Assembly: GCA_029204225.1 (NCBI GenBank)
Contig: CM055096.1
Span: 28,946,995-29,010,994, forward strand
Length of the DNA: 64,000 bases
Direction of reading: 5' to 3'
DNA from: Diphasiastrum complanatum
Taxonomy: Eukaryota > Streptophyta > Lycopodiopsida > Lycopodiales > Lycopodiaceae
Part shown: one piece after another, positions 1 to 11,661 of the stretch
How positions within the stretch are numbered: position 1 is the stretch's first letter
Layout of the letters: each line of letters starts with the position of its first letter
Translations under genes and position numbers: made by a program
Notes under the pieces: model-generated
What the model saw: the letters and a program-made list of their open reading frames with translations, nothing else
Database searches by the model: none
Told to the model about the DNA's origin: nothing

Positions 1-211
1 ATATGTGGTGACATTCTGAAATAGGACATAACCGCAAGGTTCGGGTATTATAATTATCACATTCAACTCTATCTATAACAATATACATAAAAAATATTGC
101 GATGAATATAAAAAAAAGAATAATAGATAATCATAGATCATTCTCATCATTTACATCATTTTTGTCATCACACAAGTCTTGACACTCATCTGAATCTAGG
201 TCTAAGTATAA

Positions 212-1394
212 TCATAAATTTCCGATCGTGTCTCTTTCATGATGTGATTTACCCTCATATTCAATCTCATCTTCTTCTAATTCTATCTCATCCAAACGTG
301 GGGGGCTCAAATTACCCCCAATCTGGTCTTGTACGATCGTAGGAATCTCATCATTTTCATTTGTACTTTCTTCTCCCATCATTTTGACATCATTTCGAGT
401 TTGGATGAGTGGTTCAGGTTCTTCCAAAATGTGGCCAAAATTGGGTGGTGGTTCGTCGTGTGTATCCAATTCAACAATATCTTTTCCTTCAAACACGCGT
501 CGTTTTCTTGCATTAAGTTGGATCACATACCACCATCTTGGGTCTATTCGATCTAAATGGAATATAATCTGCCAAAGAATTAAAAAAAATTAAGTTAGTA
601 TTATAAGATTGATACATAAATAATTGGATTGCGAATATTAATTACATTGAAATTTTAGAGTCTCACTTGTTCGCAATGTCGTGGCAATACTAAAGTGTCA
701 TGAGAGTCCATCGATATACATTTTGTTGAGTCGATTTGAAAAAACTTTGAGTTATCATTTCTAATCGTGGCGTTGCTTCCACGATGACCTTAAACCATTT
801 TATGTCAAAAATAAATTATTTGTCGTTAGTCTCGTAATCGACTTCATAAATATGTTGCAATGTGCCGACATAGTCTAGGTCACCCTAAATGACATTAGGG
901 TCTCTCGCACTGGCCATTATACCACAATCATATGTACGTCACTTGTTGTCAACTCTCAACACGGTAATGGTGTCCATATGCCCACATGGCAGTGTATGAT
1001 GTATACTGAAACACAAAGTGTTATGCGTTAAGTACTTGAATAGAGATGTCACGCTACGATCACTCCATTTGTATGTTGCTGATAGAGGAGTGTCTGCCTC
1101 CTTGCGCAATAGAATCTCGTCTTCATCCATCTCAAATTGTTCATGATCTCCGTTTTCATTAGAAGATGCATGCATATCATCATTCTCATTTGTTTCAAAG
1201 TAAGATTCAAACATGTTGTGCATTGCTTCATCATGTTGCACCTCATCATCATCATCATTAGAATTAAGTTGATTATTCTCTTTTCCGATTGTGTTTGCCT
1301 CTTCAATTTGTTTCATTCTTTGTTTTCTCATGTCTATCAAAACTTGACGTTGATTGTAACTAAACACGAATGGATCAACTTCGTGGAATGGCAT
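212..1394 (-). pseudogene. CACTA TnpD-type transposase, C-terminal remnant (DUF4216-like)
   Basis: Read on minus, the segment carries pieces in the order expected for the DUF4216-like C-terminal part of plant CACTA transposases. One open stretch (1394-939) contains VDPFVFSYNQRQV and an Asp/Glu-rich tail. Around 880-750 comes YVGTLQHIYEVDYE followed by FDIKWFKV, matching the family pattern of a G-x-L-x-x-I start and an F-K-x-x-W-F core. Around 570-515 comes IDPRWWYVIQLNARKRR, then a long acidic tail ending near 212. The pieces are separated by stops and by stretches that may be introns, so a spliced or broken gene cannot be told apart here. The catalytic transposase domain is not seen. The family call rests on motif order and is moderately sure. 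Confidence 0.5.
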
Positions 1395-2091
1395 TCGATG
1401 TATTGGCTACACACATGAAACAAATTTCATAAGTGATATATATAGATTGACGAAAATTATAATAAAAAACAATCATATAAAATTAACAAACCTCAACATC
1501 TTCCAAATTTGATGGTTGACCTTCTTCTTTTCATCCAAACTTCCACAAATGATTTTCAACAATGCATCTTTCACGCATCTTTTGTCCATCACACTTGAGG
1601 CATGTGCACCACATTTTATTTTGAAAATAATTTCTCTACGAGAAACAAAAATCAAGTACATGTCACTTTAGCACAATATTTTAACTTATAATAACAAGAT
1701 TTTTATGAACAAGAACACATGCATGTTTATCACTTACCCTGTTAACTTGAGTACTGTCTTCATCGCTAGACTGATCTGAATGTAATTCATCTCGTTGTGA
1801 TAAACTGCATATATGCACAAGTACAAAACACAAATAACATAAAATTATTGTATGATTCTAATGTTTTAATTTTTAGATATACCTATTCTTATACATTGTC
1901 GCTTACATGATTCTTATGCCAATCTTGGTGTAGGTTCGAGCTCTACACGCATATCTCTCTCTTTTTGTTAACACAGGTATGAAAGTCTCACTTCAATATG
2001 CATTAAAGTTCTGTAATCGATTTTCTTTTCTACTTCATTTCAATATATTAGAGTTTATTGTAATGTATTGTATGTTTATGAATGTATAATC

Positions 2092-3070
2092 ATGTCGGGG
2101 TCAGGCAGTGGTGAAAGCTCGGGAGACTTTGTAAAAAATTTATATGAATCATTAACTCCCGAGCAAAGAACACAACTGCAAAATATGCTTAGCCAAAATG
2201 AGGGTGGTCCCTCACAGGAGGCCGCGGCTCCCGCCCCCACCGAAGAGTCATCCACAAATCCTTATTATGACGTGGATCCTCAAGGCAATATAATTGCCAA
2301 TAGAAAAGGAATGGTGGTTTTGGACCGACTCTATTCTTTATGCCAATGTCATTTTGGCGACAGATTATTTAGTAAATGGTCCGAACAACCTGCCGCCAAT
2401 AAACGACAGGTTATTGGTACCCTTCGTGACGAATTCCAACAAGAAGAGGAATTCGAGGAGAAGGAAATTCATAAGCATATGAGCTTATGGATTAGGCATC
2501 GTCGTGATATGGCACGACGAGCTTATAGGGACATGCAATCCAAGCCTTCCTGGTGTTCAAGAAATGATTGGAACCGTGTAAAAGTGGATGAACGAACACC
2601 AGATAAATACAAGATTCAGAAAGATGTTGTGGCCGCTAGGATGCATGGGATAGGCGATCCTAGGTTGGGCTCGAGTGGAAAGGCGGGATTGCAAGCAAGT
2701 GTGGTAAGTGAACTTATATGCTTTGATTTTATATGCTTTTATTATTTAATATGCATTATGACTAGCTGCTTCAACGTAGCCTAAATTGATTTCAGCTTCA
2801 ATTAAATGCATGGATAGTTGGCGGACTATGGACGTCTGCCAACTAAGGAGGAGTACGAATTTGCCTTCAGGGAATCGTACGACGCATTAGTCGACAAACT
2901 AAAGAGCGAGGGTTATCCTCCAAATGTAAGTACTAGTTTTTGTATTTATACTAATGTGGTTTGTATTTCGACGTCAATTTTATGTAATTTAATACGATCA
3001 AGCATTAAATATTAATGTAGTTTGTTTGCTTGTGTTCATGCAGACTGGACGTCACGACAAAGACGAGTAG
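2092..3070 (+). CDS. Small three-exon CACTA-associated protein
   Basis: Model: exon 1 2092-2703, exon 2 2818-2925, exon 3 3044-3070 (stop TAG), all phase 0, giving 248 residues. Donors are GTAAGT at 2704 and at 2926. The acceptors are ATAG at 2817 (weak; the TTCAG at 2795 would run into a stop) and TGCAG at 3043. The protein starts MSGSGSGESSGDFVKNLYES, has a Pro/Ala/Glu linker, a charged central part (EEEFEEKEIHKHMSLWIRH, then RRDMARRAYRDM), the string GDPRLGSSGKAGLQAS, and a helical end (TKEEYEFAFRESYDALVDKL). This resembles the second ORF of plant En/Spm elements (Transposase_24-like), which often binds subterminal repeats. The neighbouring repeats at 3610-4140 would be its natural targets; that role is inference. 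The upstream TTG at 2068 is in frame, but the ATG at 2092 is the likely start. Confidence 0.5.
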
Positions 3071-3609
3071 ATTAGGTTTATAAGTTCTAGTTGATGTTAG
3101 ATCTAGAAAGACTCGTGCGACATTAAAGCACCAATTTTGTAATACATTAATTCATATTATGAAAAATATTATTATTGCAAATGATCGTGCTATATAGCCA
3201 TTGCTTTTATATGTGCAATGTTTTTTTTTTTCAAAAATTGCAATGTCAAATTTAGGGATGTGGATTGACGTAATAATCAACTAAGAAATGTCTGATTTCA
3301 AAACAACAATCAATATTATATCTAAAAATCTAAATGAAATTTATGATGTGCACAAAGCAATGCAATAAAGTATTGTCATTCATAATGAACATGAAGTAAT
3401 GCAATAAAATATAAAGTGAAAAGTAGTTTAAGAATGAAAAGTACCTCATGCTTAGTTTGTTGTTTGATCCAAATGTTGAATGCAACTCAAAAATATTGTT
3501 TTAAAAACAATTCACGAACATCGCTTCTCCAAGAACTCAACTCCAAGAACAGCCCGAGAAAAATGCACGCGCTGTTTTTTACGCATTTTTTATTTTTTTT
3601 ACCTAATTT

Positions 3610-4140
3610 GGGACGACGGAATCCAACATCCTAACGCGTTGGATAGATGTCGGGTAGACGTCAAACACACGTTGGACATATTTTTTGATCATCCTGTTAA
3701 CAGACGTCGGACTCCGACAACTTTAAGAATGTCGAATTCCAACGTCCAAAGATACGTCAGATGGATGTCGGATGAGCATCAAACATCCGTCGGTGAAATT
3801 TTGGCATCCTTCGGTGTTTACAGACGTCAGAATCCGACTAAATTCCAGGACGTCGCATTCCGACAGCCACGTCAGAGCGTTTGCGACATCTTTGGACATT
3901 GCAATCCGACGTCCATGTAGGACATCGCATTGCGACGTCCACGTCAGACGTCGCATTGCGACATACAGGTCAGCACCTATTCCCGTCACCGAAATTTTGT
4001 TCTGTGCTATCCGGCACGTTGTGCCAGTCGGAATGCAACGTGTTTTAAAGTCGTCGGATTCCGACGACCTTATAGTGACGTGTTTTTCCGACGTCTGTGA
4101 CGAATTAAAAAAAAAATTAAGCTCGCGATTCACGTCGCAA
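3610..4140. repeat. Palindromic subterminal repeat block
   Basis: About ten short palindromes built on the core TCGNATTNCGA occur in 530 bp. Examples are GTCGTCGGA-T-TCCGACGAC at 4050-4068 (two perfect 9-bp arms around one base), ACATCGCATTGCGACGT near 3922 and ACGTCGCATTGCGACAT near 3949, and a TCGGACTCCGA form near 3708. The arms alternate between TCGG..CCGA and TCGC..GCGA while staying self-complementary. Such arrays are typical of CACTA ends, where the small element-encoded protein binds. No coding potential is claimed for the long open frames that cross the block. Confidence 0.65.
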
Positions 4141-4164
4141 ATCGTGGCGGATGTTGTTGTGACT

Positions 4165-7100
4165 ACTCATCCTTTAGAGCTTATACACTAGAATGTACAC
4201 TTTTTCTCTTCTAAAAGTATTGGTGATGAAACATATTTTGTCACGTTTATTGATGACTTTACTAGATATACTTGGTTGTATCTACTTTCTTCAAAGGCTA
4301 TGGTTTTTTATCACTTCCTAATCTTCAAAGCTTATGTTGAGAAACAGTTTTCTTTCAAAGTTAAAGCTTTAAGATGTGATGGAGGAGGTGAATACATCTC
4401 CAACAAGTTTCATGAAGACTTTGAAGGAGAAGGAATAAAGAGAGAGTTTTCTTGTGCTTATTCTCCATCTCAAAATGGATTTGCTAAGAGGAAAAACAGA
4501 TCTTTATGTGAATGTGCTAAAGCCATTCGAGTTGAAGTTTCTTTGCCTATTGAATATTGGGATGAAGCTATAAATTGTGTAAACTATTTGTGCAATAGAT
4601 TACCTCACAATGCACTTGTTGGAAAATCACCTTTTGAAGTATTGTTTAAGAAGAAACCTAAGGTAGATCACCTTAGAGTTTTTGGTTGTGCTTGCTTTGT
4701 TCATGTGCCCTTGGAAACAAGGAAAAGAGATGATCCTAACTCTATTAAAGGGATCATGGTTGGATATGCATCCAACAAGAAAGCTTACAGAATCAATGTT
4801 CGCTCTACCTCAACTACAATTGAGAGTAGGGATGTTATATTCCATGAGGATCAAAAATACATTCTTGAGGAGGCCGAGTCCAAAGATTCTCACAAAGATA
4901 CTCCAATCATCACCCTTGAAGACTATCATGGAAATATGGGGCCGAAAATTGAGGAGGAGTCACCTCGAATCTTTTCACCAAGGAGATCTCCAAGAGAAAG
5001 ATCCGAACCTAGGAGGTTTACCTATGAAGATAGAGGCAAGCAAGTGGAAATCAACTCCACCAATTGTGCTTATTTTATTTCTCATGAGGAGCCAAAGGAT
5101 GTATATGATGCACTCAACTCGAAGGAATGGTACCTTGCCATGAAGGAGGAATATGATGCTTTGATGGCCAATAAGACATGGGAGCTTGTGGATCTTCCAT
5201 CCAACAAGCACACCATTGGTTGCAAGTGGGTTTTTCGAGTCAAGTATAATCAAGATGGCACAATCAACAAGTACAAGGCTAGACTTTGTGTTAAAGGTTT
5301 TGCTCAAGTTTATGGACTTGATTATGAGGAGACTTTTGCTCCAGTTGCAAAGATGGTATCAATTAGAATCATAATTTATGTTGCTTGTTTTTTCAGTTGG
5401 TAAGTTCTTCAACTAGATGTCTCTAATGCATTTCTAAATGGATATCTAGAAGAAGAGATCTATATGGATCAGCCTATTGGGTTCATCCATGACAAAGACA
5501 AAGTTTGCTTGCTCTTCAAAAGTTTATATGGACTAAAGCAAGCTCCAAGGTCATGGTATTCTCGACTTAATACCTTTCTTGAGTCACTAGGATTTAATCT
5601 TAGTAACTATGATCCTCCCTTATATGTCAATTTTTTTGATAAAGATATTGTCATCCTTCTTATTTATGTTGATGATATCATTTTGATAGGAAGTTGTATC
5701 AAGTTAGTTGAGGAAACCAAGATTGCACTTGGAAAAGAATTCAAGATGCAAGATCTTGAAAAAATTCACTACATTCTAGGATTAGAGATTGACTTTCTTA
5801 AAGATAAAGCTTTTGTATGTCAATCCAAGTATGCTCTTTCAATGTTAAAAAAGCTCAATATGTTAGATTGTAAGAGTATAGAAACTCCTACGGAGCAAAA
5901 TGTAAAAGATCCTAACAAAGGTGATGAAAGATCCTTCGTGGACATCACACTTTTTAGGATTCTTATAGGCTCCTTAATTTGGTTCACAATAACTAGACCT
6001 GACATAAGCTTTAGTGTTTATAAGTTGAGCCAGTCTATGCAAAATCCTACTATTTATCATTGGAAAATGGCCAAGAGAGTACTTAGATATATATCTTCAA
6101 CTTTTGATTATGGTTTATTGTATAAGAGTGAAGATCTTTCTATTGTTGGTTATTCTGACTCAGATTTTGCAAGTGATAGAGCAGATCAAAAATCTACAAG
6201 TGCTTATGTCATATATCTTGGAGGAAACTTGATATCTTGGCTTTCCAAAAAGCAAGATACTGTATCACTCTCATCGTGTGAAGCTGAGTATAAGGCACTC
6301 ACTACAACAACAAAGAAGTGCTTTGGATCAAGAGGTTACTAGTGGAGCTAAAGATAATCATGGAAGAGGACCTACCTATGATCATGTGTGACAACATTTC
6401 AGCCCAAGCCCTTGCCAACAACCCAATATTCCATGCAAGGAGCAAACATATTGAAGTTGCACATCACTTCGTGAGAGAGAAGCTCATTGGAGGGGAAATC
6501 TACTTGGAGCACATCGACACATCATCTTGTATTGCTGATATGCTCACTAAACCTTTGAGCAAAAGTTCCTTCATCAAGCATAGAGCCAATCTTGGAGTAA
6601 TACCAAGATCCATGTTCAAGTCAATATAGATTGTTTTTAGGAGGATTGTTGAAATGGAAAAATAGTTCATCTTGACTTTAGGCTTGCTACAAATATTGTA
6701 CCATGCAAGTATGTTGTTCATAAATGCAAAATGCCAAGTTTGGCCTAAGTAGAACTCGAGCTACATGGATATGTCATATCTAGATTGATGAGTACAACTT
6801 GCATATAGTTTGTAGACATAGAATTAGCAAAATTATGCTTGTAGAAACTCGTGGCAATTCACATGCATTAGTTATAAGTGATCCATAGTGACATGCAAGG
6901 CATGCACAAAGTGTAATGGACACATGCATGATGATTTGTACATTTCTAGTTAGAACTAGCACACTTGGAAAAAGTTGGTAGAGTTTCATGGATGAGAAGT
7001 GACAAATGTCACATAGACTCTAGTTTCCAATTTAAATGTCATTAACTGATGGATGGATGTGGTTTTACCTCGAGCTACCTCAAACTCCATAAATATGTGT

Positions 7101-7411
7101 AGCTCTCCTCATATTTTGTGATGAAGAACCAAAGCTTTGTAGCTATCTCATGCCATTTTGGATCCACACAATTTTTGCTTGTTATCTCTCTATCTTTCTC
7201 TCTCTAACTCGGGTTGAGGCTAATGCTAATACACTGATATCTTGTACTTTTGTTCATTATTGATTTATTGCTATCATATTCTAATGATTAGCATGCTAGA
7301 TTGTGATTTGACCATATCTTCTGAACTAGATCTTGTTAATCAATCTAGAATCAGGTTACTGTGCTAATCACAAAGCTTAATTAGATCCATCATACTTGTG
7401 GGCATTCCCCA
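4165..7411 (+). mobile_element. Ty1/Copia retrotransposon, 5'-truncated
   Basis: Fossil Copia copy on plus. Parts in order: integrase (from PLELIH near 4168; VTFIDDFTRYTW; SPSQNGFAKRKNRSL), reverse transcriptase (LDVSNAFLNGYLEEEIYMDQP; LLIYVDDIILIGS near 5660), RNase H (GYSDSDFASDRADQKSTSAY; SLSSCEAEYKAL near 6280), then a 3' LTR. The gag and protease parts and the 5' LTR are not present; the copy begins abruptly against the CACTA repeat block. It looks broken, with roughly three or more breaks. No LTR pair exists, so an age cannot be estimated from LTR divergence. Confidence 0.85.
6647..7411 (+). repeat. Copia 3' LTR (probable)
   Basis: A purine-rich stretch (AGGAGGAT, 6639-6646) follows the end of the RNase H region and is followed by TGTTGAAATGG, a typical LTR start. 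Inside are a promoter-like stretch (CATAAATATGTGTAGC near 7090) and a T-rich tail region. The proposed end, ATTCCCCACA at about 7411, is a guess because no second LTR is available to set the boundary. The bases to 7438 may belong to it as well. Confidence 0.5.
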
Positions 7412-7438
7412 CACATGTGAAATCTGGAAATTTTGTCA

Positions 7439-7665
7439 TGTTAGAAATCCAAAAATCATAATATGGATGGACAGACTAGGATTCGAACCCAGGACCTCCC
7501 TCATACTGGATGGGATGCTCTACCACTAAGCTATCCGCCCTGTTTGATAGTTCTCTCTAGAGTATGGATTGATATTCCAACACTCCCCCTCAAGCCACAC
7601 TTGGTTGGGGTCCTAGCTGTCACCTGCCCCACAACTTGGGCCACCTAACCATGGCTTTGACACCA
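7439..7665 (-). mobile_element. TRIM-like element, partial (LTR, PPT, short interior, PBS)
   Basis: On minus the order is PBS (TGGTGTCAAAGCC, 7665-7653), an interior of about 60 bp, a polypurine tract GAGGGGGAG (7591-7583), then a 144-bp LTR (7582-7439) that starts TGTTGGAATA and ends TTTCTAACA. LTRs this short around an interior under 100 bp define TRIM elements. Only one LTR is seen; beyond the PBS the sequence is Copia reverse transcriptase, so the copy is partial. The LTR contains a tRNA-like sequence (7468-7540). TRIMs do not encode proteins. Confidence 0.6.
7468..7540 (-). tRNA. tRNA-like sequence inside the TRIM LTR
   Basis: On minus the 73-nt stretch starts GGGCGGATAGCTTAGTGG and carries a good A box (TAGCTTAGTGGTAGAGC) and B box (GGTTCGAATCC). 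The acceptor arms GGGCGGA and TCTGTCC pair over all 7 positions with two G-U wobbles, the D stem pairs GCTT with GAGC, and the T stem CTGGG pairs with CCTAG around TTCGAAT. The anticodon arm does not fit a normal 5+7+5 layout, so no anticodon is assigned and a working tRNA is unlikely. It reads as a tRNA-derived internal Pol III promoter captured by the LTR. Confidence 0.55.
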
Positions 7666-8541
7666 TGAACTGTTCAGAGTGCAATCTCAAAATATTTCGA
7701 GATGTCATACTTCATCTCATCAATAAGCTCCTCACTCTTGCAGAATATCAAAGTGTCGTCCACATATACAGCTACAATGATGATCTTCCATTTATAATTC
7801 TTACATAAACATTGGAATTAGCTATTAGTGGCTTGAATCCCAAGGATTTCAGGGCTTGATCTTTCTTCTTATACCATTGTCGCATTGATTGCTTCATACC
7901 GTAGATACTCCTGTGCATTCTACATGCATAAGTAAGAAGTGAATTCGAGATGTAGTCTGGAGATTGATCCATGTAGACTTCTTCGTCTAGCTCGCCATGC
8001 AAGAACGTTGTCTTCTCGTCCACGATGTGAATCTTGAGATCATAAGCAGCTGCATATGAAAACAGTAAACGTAGGGACGAATGTTTCACGACAGGAGAAA
8101 AGGTCTTAGCATAGTCAATACCATATCTCTGAGAAAAACCCTTCGTTACAAGTCTGGCTTTATACTTAAGAATATCTCCATTTGGTCCATACTTTAGCTT
8201 GTATACCCACTTGTATTTTACAGTCTTTTGCTTATCTGGTAATGGCTGCAACGTCCAAACCTAGTTCCTCCTCATGGATTCCATCTCCTCATTCATGGCT
8301 TGTATCCATTTGTCCTTCTTTGGACATTCAATCGCTTTCTCGAATGTTTGTGGTTCTCCACTGAATCCACAAAACTCTTCTGATGTAGAAGCTGAGCTGC
8401 CTGGCACAAATCTTGCTAGCGCTCTCCGTTCTCTTGTCAATCTTCTAGGAGATCCTTCTGGAACTACAATGCTCTTGTCTTTATCTGCTCTGCTAGGTCC
8501 GGAACCATTTTGGTTTACATGTATTGTAGGAGTAGGCTGGC

Positions 8542-9287
8542 TGTTGTGGGTATTTCTTGCACAATAATAAACAAGTGGGTCCCACCACTTAAAATATTGT
8601 TGGCCAAGCCTTACCTAGTGGGCCCTGCCATAGTACATTGTAAGTAGGGTAATAAGTGCGAAGACACTGGCATCATGCACATGTAAGCCCAACCCAATGA
8701 GCACAAGTAGCAAGTTGTAATTCCTAGGAATAAGAGACTAGAGGCTTAAAACTCTAAAATGACATTAGAGGCCCTAAGTCAAGTTGCAAATAAAAAAGCT
8801 AAAAGGGCCCAACTTAAAACTCACATGAATCATGTGAGTGCCCTTGTGCTTTCTTGGCACCAATAGATTTAAATTGTGTTTATTTTAAAGGCTTGGATTA
8901 GAATCTTTGTCCCAATAAAGTGGCCAATGAGAGTGAAGGGGGCTCACCTCTAAAATCTATAAAAGAGAGCCATTTCCTTTGTATTGTATCATCTTCCATT
9001 CTCATTCTAATGAAACTCTCTTGATTTCTCCATCTCCATCTCTCTCTCTCTCTCCTTTCTCTCTCTCTTCTCCCTCTCTCTTCTCCCTCTCTCCCTACGT
9101 TGGGATAGAATAGCTTTGGGTAGGTGCTCGAAGCCCCAAAGCCTTTCTCAACCTAGGCATTCTCTCTCTCCCTCTCTCCACTCTCTTTCTCCTCTCTCTC
9201 CTCTCCCTCTTTCTTCTTGCTATGCAGGTGAAGGCAAGGTTGGGCAGCTCCCAGCGACGGACCCATATGCTACATCAAAACACAACA
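8542..9287 (+). repeat. LARD 5' LTR
   Basis: The 746-bp LTR has perfect 7-bp inverted termini, TGTTGTG at 8542 and CACAACA ending at 9287. It includes a promoter-like AT-poor part, a CT-rich stretch (about 9035-9215) and the string TTGGGATAGAATAGCTTTGG. The PBS follows after one base. Confidence 0.8.
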
Positions 9288-9288
9288 G

Positions 9289-9306
9289 TGGCGCCGTTGT
9301 CGGGGA
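9289..9306 (+). promoter_or_regulatory. LARD primer binding site
   Basis: TGGCGCCGTTGTCGGGGA begins one base after the LTR end. Near-identical sequences serve as the PBS of plant Athila/Tat-type Gypsy elements, where the primer is usually reported as tRNA-Asp. This suggests the LARD is mobilised by a Gypsy element and not by the Copia elements here; that link is inference. Confidence 0.65.
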
Positions 9307-9939
9307 GTGCCACACACTCGTTTCACCGCATAGCTTTCTTACTCTCTTCCTCTTGTTTTTTTTTTCTCTCTCTCTCTCTCTTCTTCTCTCTCACCATTCT
9401 TTTTCATCTAAAAATCGGAATTTTGGGGTAGTTTAGCATGGAGTAGTGTTAGTTTTTGCCGTTTTTTATTTTTTGTTTGAATGTATTGTCGTGAGAGATT
9501 GTGAGGTGGGAGGATCAATTTCAAGCGCCCAATCCCTTCGTTAATCCCTAAAATCCATAAACATCAGAAAAAAAAAAGTTCAAAATCTATTTTTGGAGGG
9601 AAAAAGAGAGCCAAAATCCCATCAAATTTTGATTTCTCTAAAACCAGTGGGCATGAACTTCGCATGACTGGCAGCAGCTCCAGGGTACTGTCGGAGGCCT
9701 GCATAAAGGCCTGCCAGGGTTAGTTCCTAGCAGATTTCGAAAAAACAGAGAAAAACCCAAAAAAAATTCAAAAATCCTTTGTAAAAATCGAAAAAAAATT
9801 CAAAACTCAAAACTAACCTTCGTAGAGCTCTCTGAAGTTTCAACTCACTGAGACAAGGACACAAAGAAGTGTGCGAGAGTTAGATCCCAAAAAAAGTGCC
9901 CCTGTGAAGGTTCCCAAGAGCAAAAAGTGGCCTAGAACC

Positions 9940-10900
9940 TTCTCAGACAACAATTTTTTTAGTTTCCCTAGGAAGTGACTCTCGAGGCTTTGTAAACAGG
10001 TGGATCTGACTCATATACAAGTACATACCAACCCATGAAGATTAGTTCCCAGAAAATCTCAAAATTTGGCCAAAAAACCCCAAAAAATGCACTTTTTTCA
10101 AGAGTTTTTGAGTTTCCTTGGGAATTAACTCTTGCAGCTTGGTGAGAAGGTGAATTTGACTCAGATGCAAGTGCATACCAGTCTGCAAAAGTTTGTTTTC
10201 AGAAAATTTTAAAATTTTGCAAAAAAACCCCAAAAATATTGCACTTTTTTTAATATTTTTGGAGTTTCCTTGGTAAGTAACTCTCTCAGCTTGGTGAGCA
10301 AGTGAATCTGACTCAAATGCAAGTTCATACCAGTTTGCGAGGGTTTGTTCCTAGAAAATCTTAAGATTTTGCAAAAAAAACCCCCAAAAAATGCACTTTT
10401 TTCAAGATCTTTTGAGTTTCTTTGGAAGTAACTCTGCCAACTTGGTGAGCAGGTGAATCTGACTCAGATGCAAGTGCATACAAGTCTGCAAGGGTTAGTT
10501 CCCGTGAAATCTTAAAATTTTGCAAGAAAGCTCCAAAAAATGCATTATTTTCAAGATTTTTTGAGTTTCCTTGGGAAGTAACTCTCTCAGCTTGGTGAGT
10601 AGGTGAATCTGACTCAGATTCAAGTGCATAGCAGTCGGCAAGGGTTTGTTCCCAAAAAATCTTAAAAGTTTGCAAAAAAGCGGCCAAAAATGCACATTGT
10701 TGAAGAGTTTTTGAGTTTCCTTGGGAAGTAACTCTTGCAGCTTGGTGAGAAGGTAAATCTGACTTAGATACAAGTACATACTAGCCTGAAAGGGTTATTT
10801 TCCAGAAAATCTTAAAATTTTGGAAAAAAAATCCCCCAAAAAATGCACTTTTTTCATGATTTTTTGAGATCTGCTGAGAAGTAACTCTTGCAGAGAGTTG
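9940..10900 (+). repeat. 150-bp tandem array in the LARD leader
   Basis: Six to seven head-to-tail units repeat every 150-152 bp. The anchor TTGGTGAG occurs at 10139, 10291, 10442, 10592 and 10742, with a diverged copy near 9990. Each unit contains a TGACTCAGATGCAAGTGCATA-like part and an AAAAAATGCACTTTTTTCAAG-like part. Because the period is close to a multiple of three, the minus strand keeps open frames with a repeated 50-residue unit; nothing shows that they are translated. Confidence 0.75.
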
Positions 10901-11661
10901 TATAGTTAGATCTAACCTAGATCTGGCTACTGTAAAATATTTGTGAAGATCCAATAGACAGATCTAGAAATATCTAAGAAAAAGTATTGAAAAGTGCCCA
11001 AAAAATGAGTTTTTTCAAGATCATGACAAAGTCCATCAAGAACTCTTGTAGAACTCACATTGTCTAGAAATGGTCCAAATACAACTACTATATTAAGGTT
11101 GAAGGTTAGATTCACTCAAATCTGAAGAAATCTAAAAAAAAAAAAAATCACAAAAAACGAAGAAAAAGAGCTAAAATCACACTATTAGCCAACTGAAACT
11201 GATCAGATTTTGTCAAATCTAGGTTGCAGTCACATAATCCATCAAGATCCAACATTCCTAGACTGAATCAAGTGAATGAACCTCCGATCAAATAGATCAG
11301 TTCCCTCCACATCAACCACTATTCATCCATCATTCTTCTGTCCCATCTCTATTTCATCTTCTATCTCTATCTCTACTAGATAAATCCATTTCTATCTCTA
11401 TTCTCATCCATACTAATCCACCGTTTACCGATTCTCTTATCTTCTTCTTCTTCTCCATCTCCCAAAAAAAAAAATGTTGGAACACCCGAGTCATTGGGCA
11501 AACAAGTTTGTCGACAGCAAGATCCAAGGGTTCAACGGTCAGAAGCAGAATGAAGCCAATAAGGAGCTCACCAGAAGGATGGCTGTCAGATTGATCCACC
11601 TAAATCACGAGTTTCTTCAACAAACAGTGGCAAGGTAGAAGTTCTGGTTATATCCTCTTGC

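Larger units (their letters stand above)
1..4160. mobile_element. CACTA (En/Spm-like) DNA transposon, right part
   Basis: Three parts fit one CACTA element: a minus-strand remnant of the TnpD-type transposase C-terminus (212-1394), a small plus-strand spliced gene (2092-3070), and a dense block of palindromic repeats (3610-4140) like the subterminal repeats that CACTA elements carry. TATAGTG at 4071-4077, read on the other strand as CACTATAAGG, is a plausible terminal motif and sits directly beside one of the best palindromes. The left end lies outside the window. The right boundary falls between 4077 and about 4165, where Copia coding sequence starts. From 3071 to 3610 there is only AT-rich sequence without a gene. 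The assignment to one element is inference; the CACTA family of the minus gene is the best supported part. Confidence 0.55.

Noticed and set aside
3480-4191. Three long overlapping frames in the palindrome block
   Set aside because: Their length comes from the CG-rich repeats that avoid stop codons on both strands.
7468-7540. Functional tRNA gene
   Set aside because: Acceptor, D and T arms fold well but the anticodon arm has a wrong length, and the sequence lies inside an LTR, so only a tRNA-like element is claimed.
7463-7648. 61-residue frame MDGQTRIRTQDLPHTGWDAL
   Set aside because: It is the antisense reading of the tRNA-like sequence and TRIM; such peptides are common false predictions around tRNA genes.
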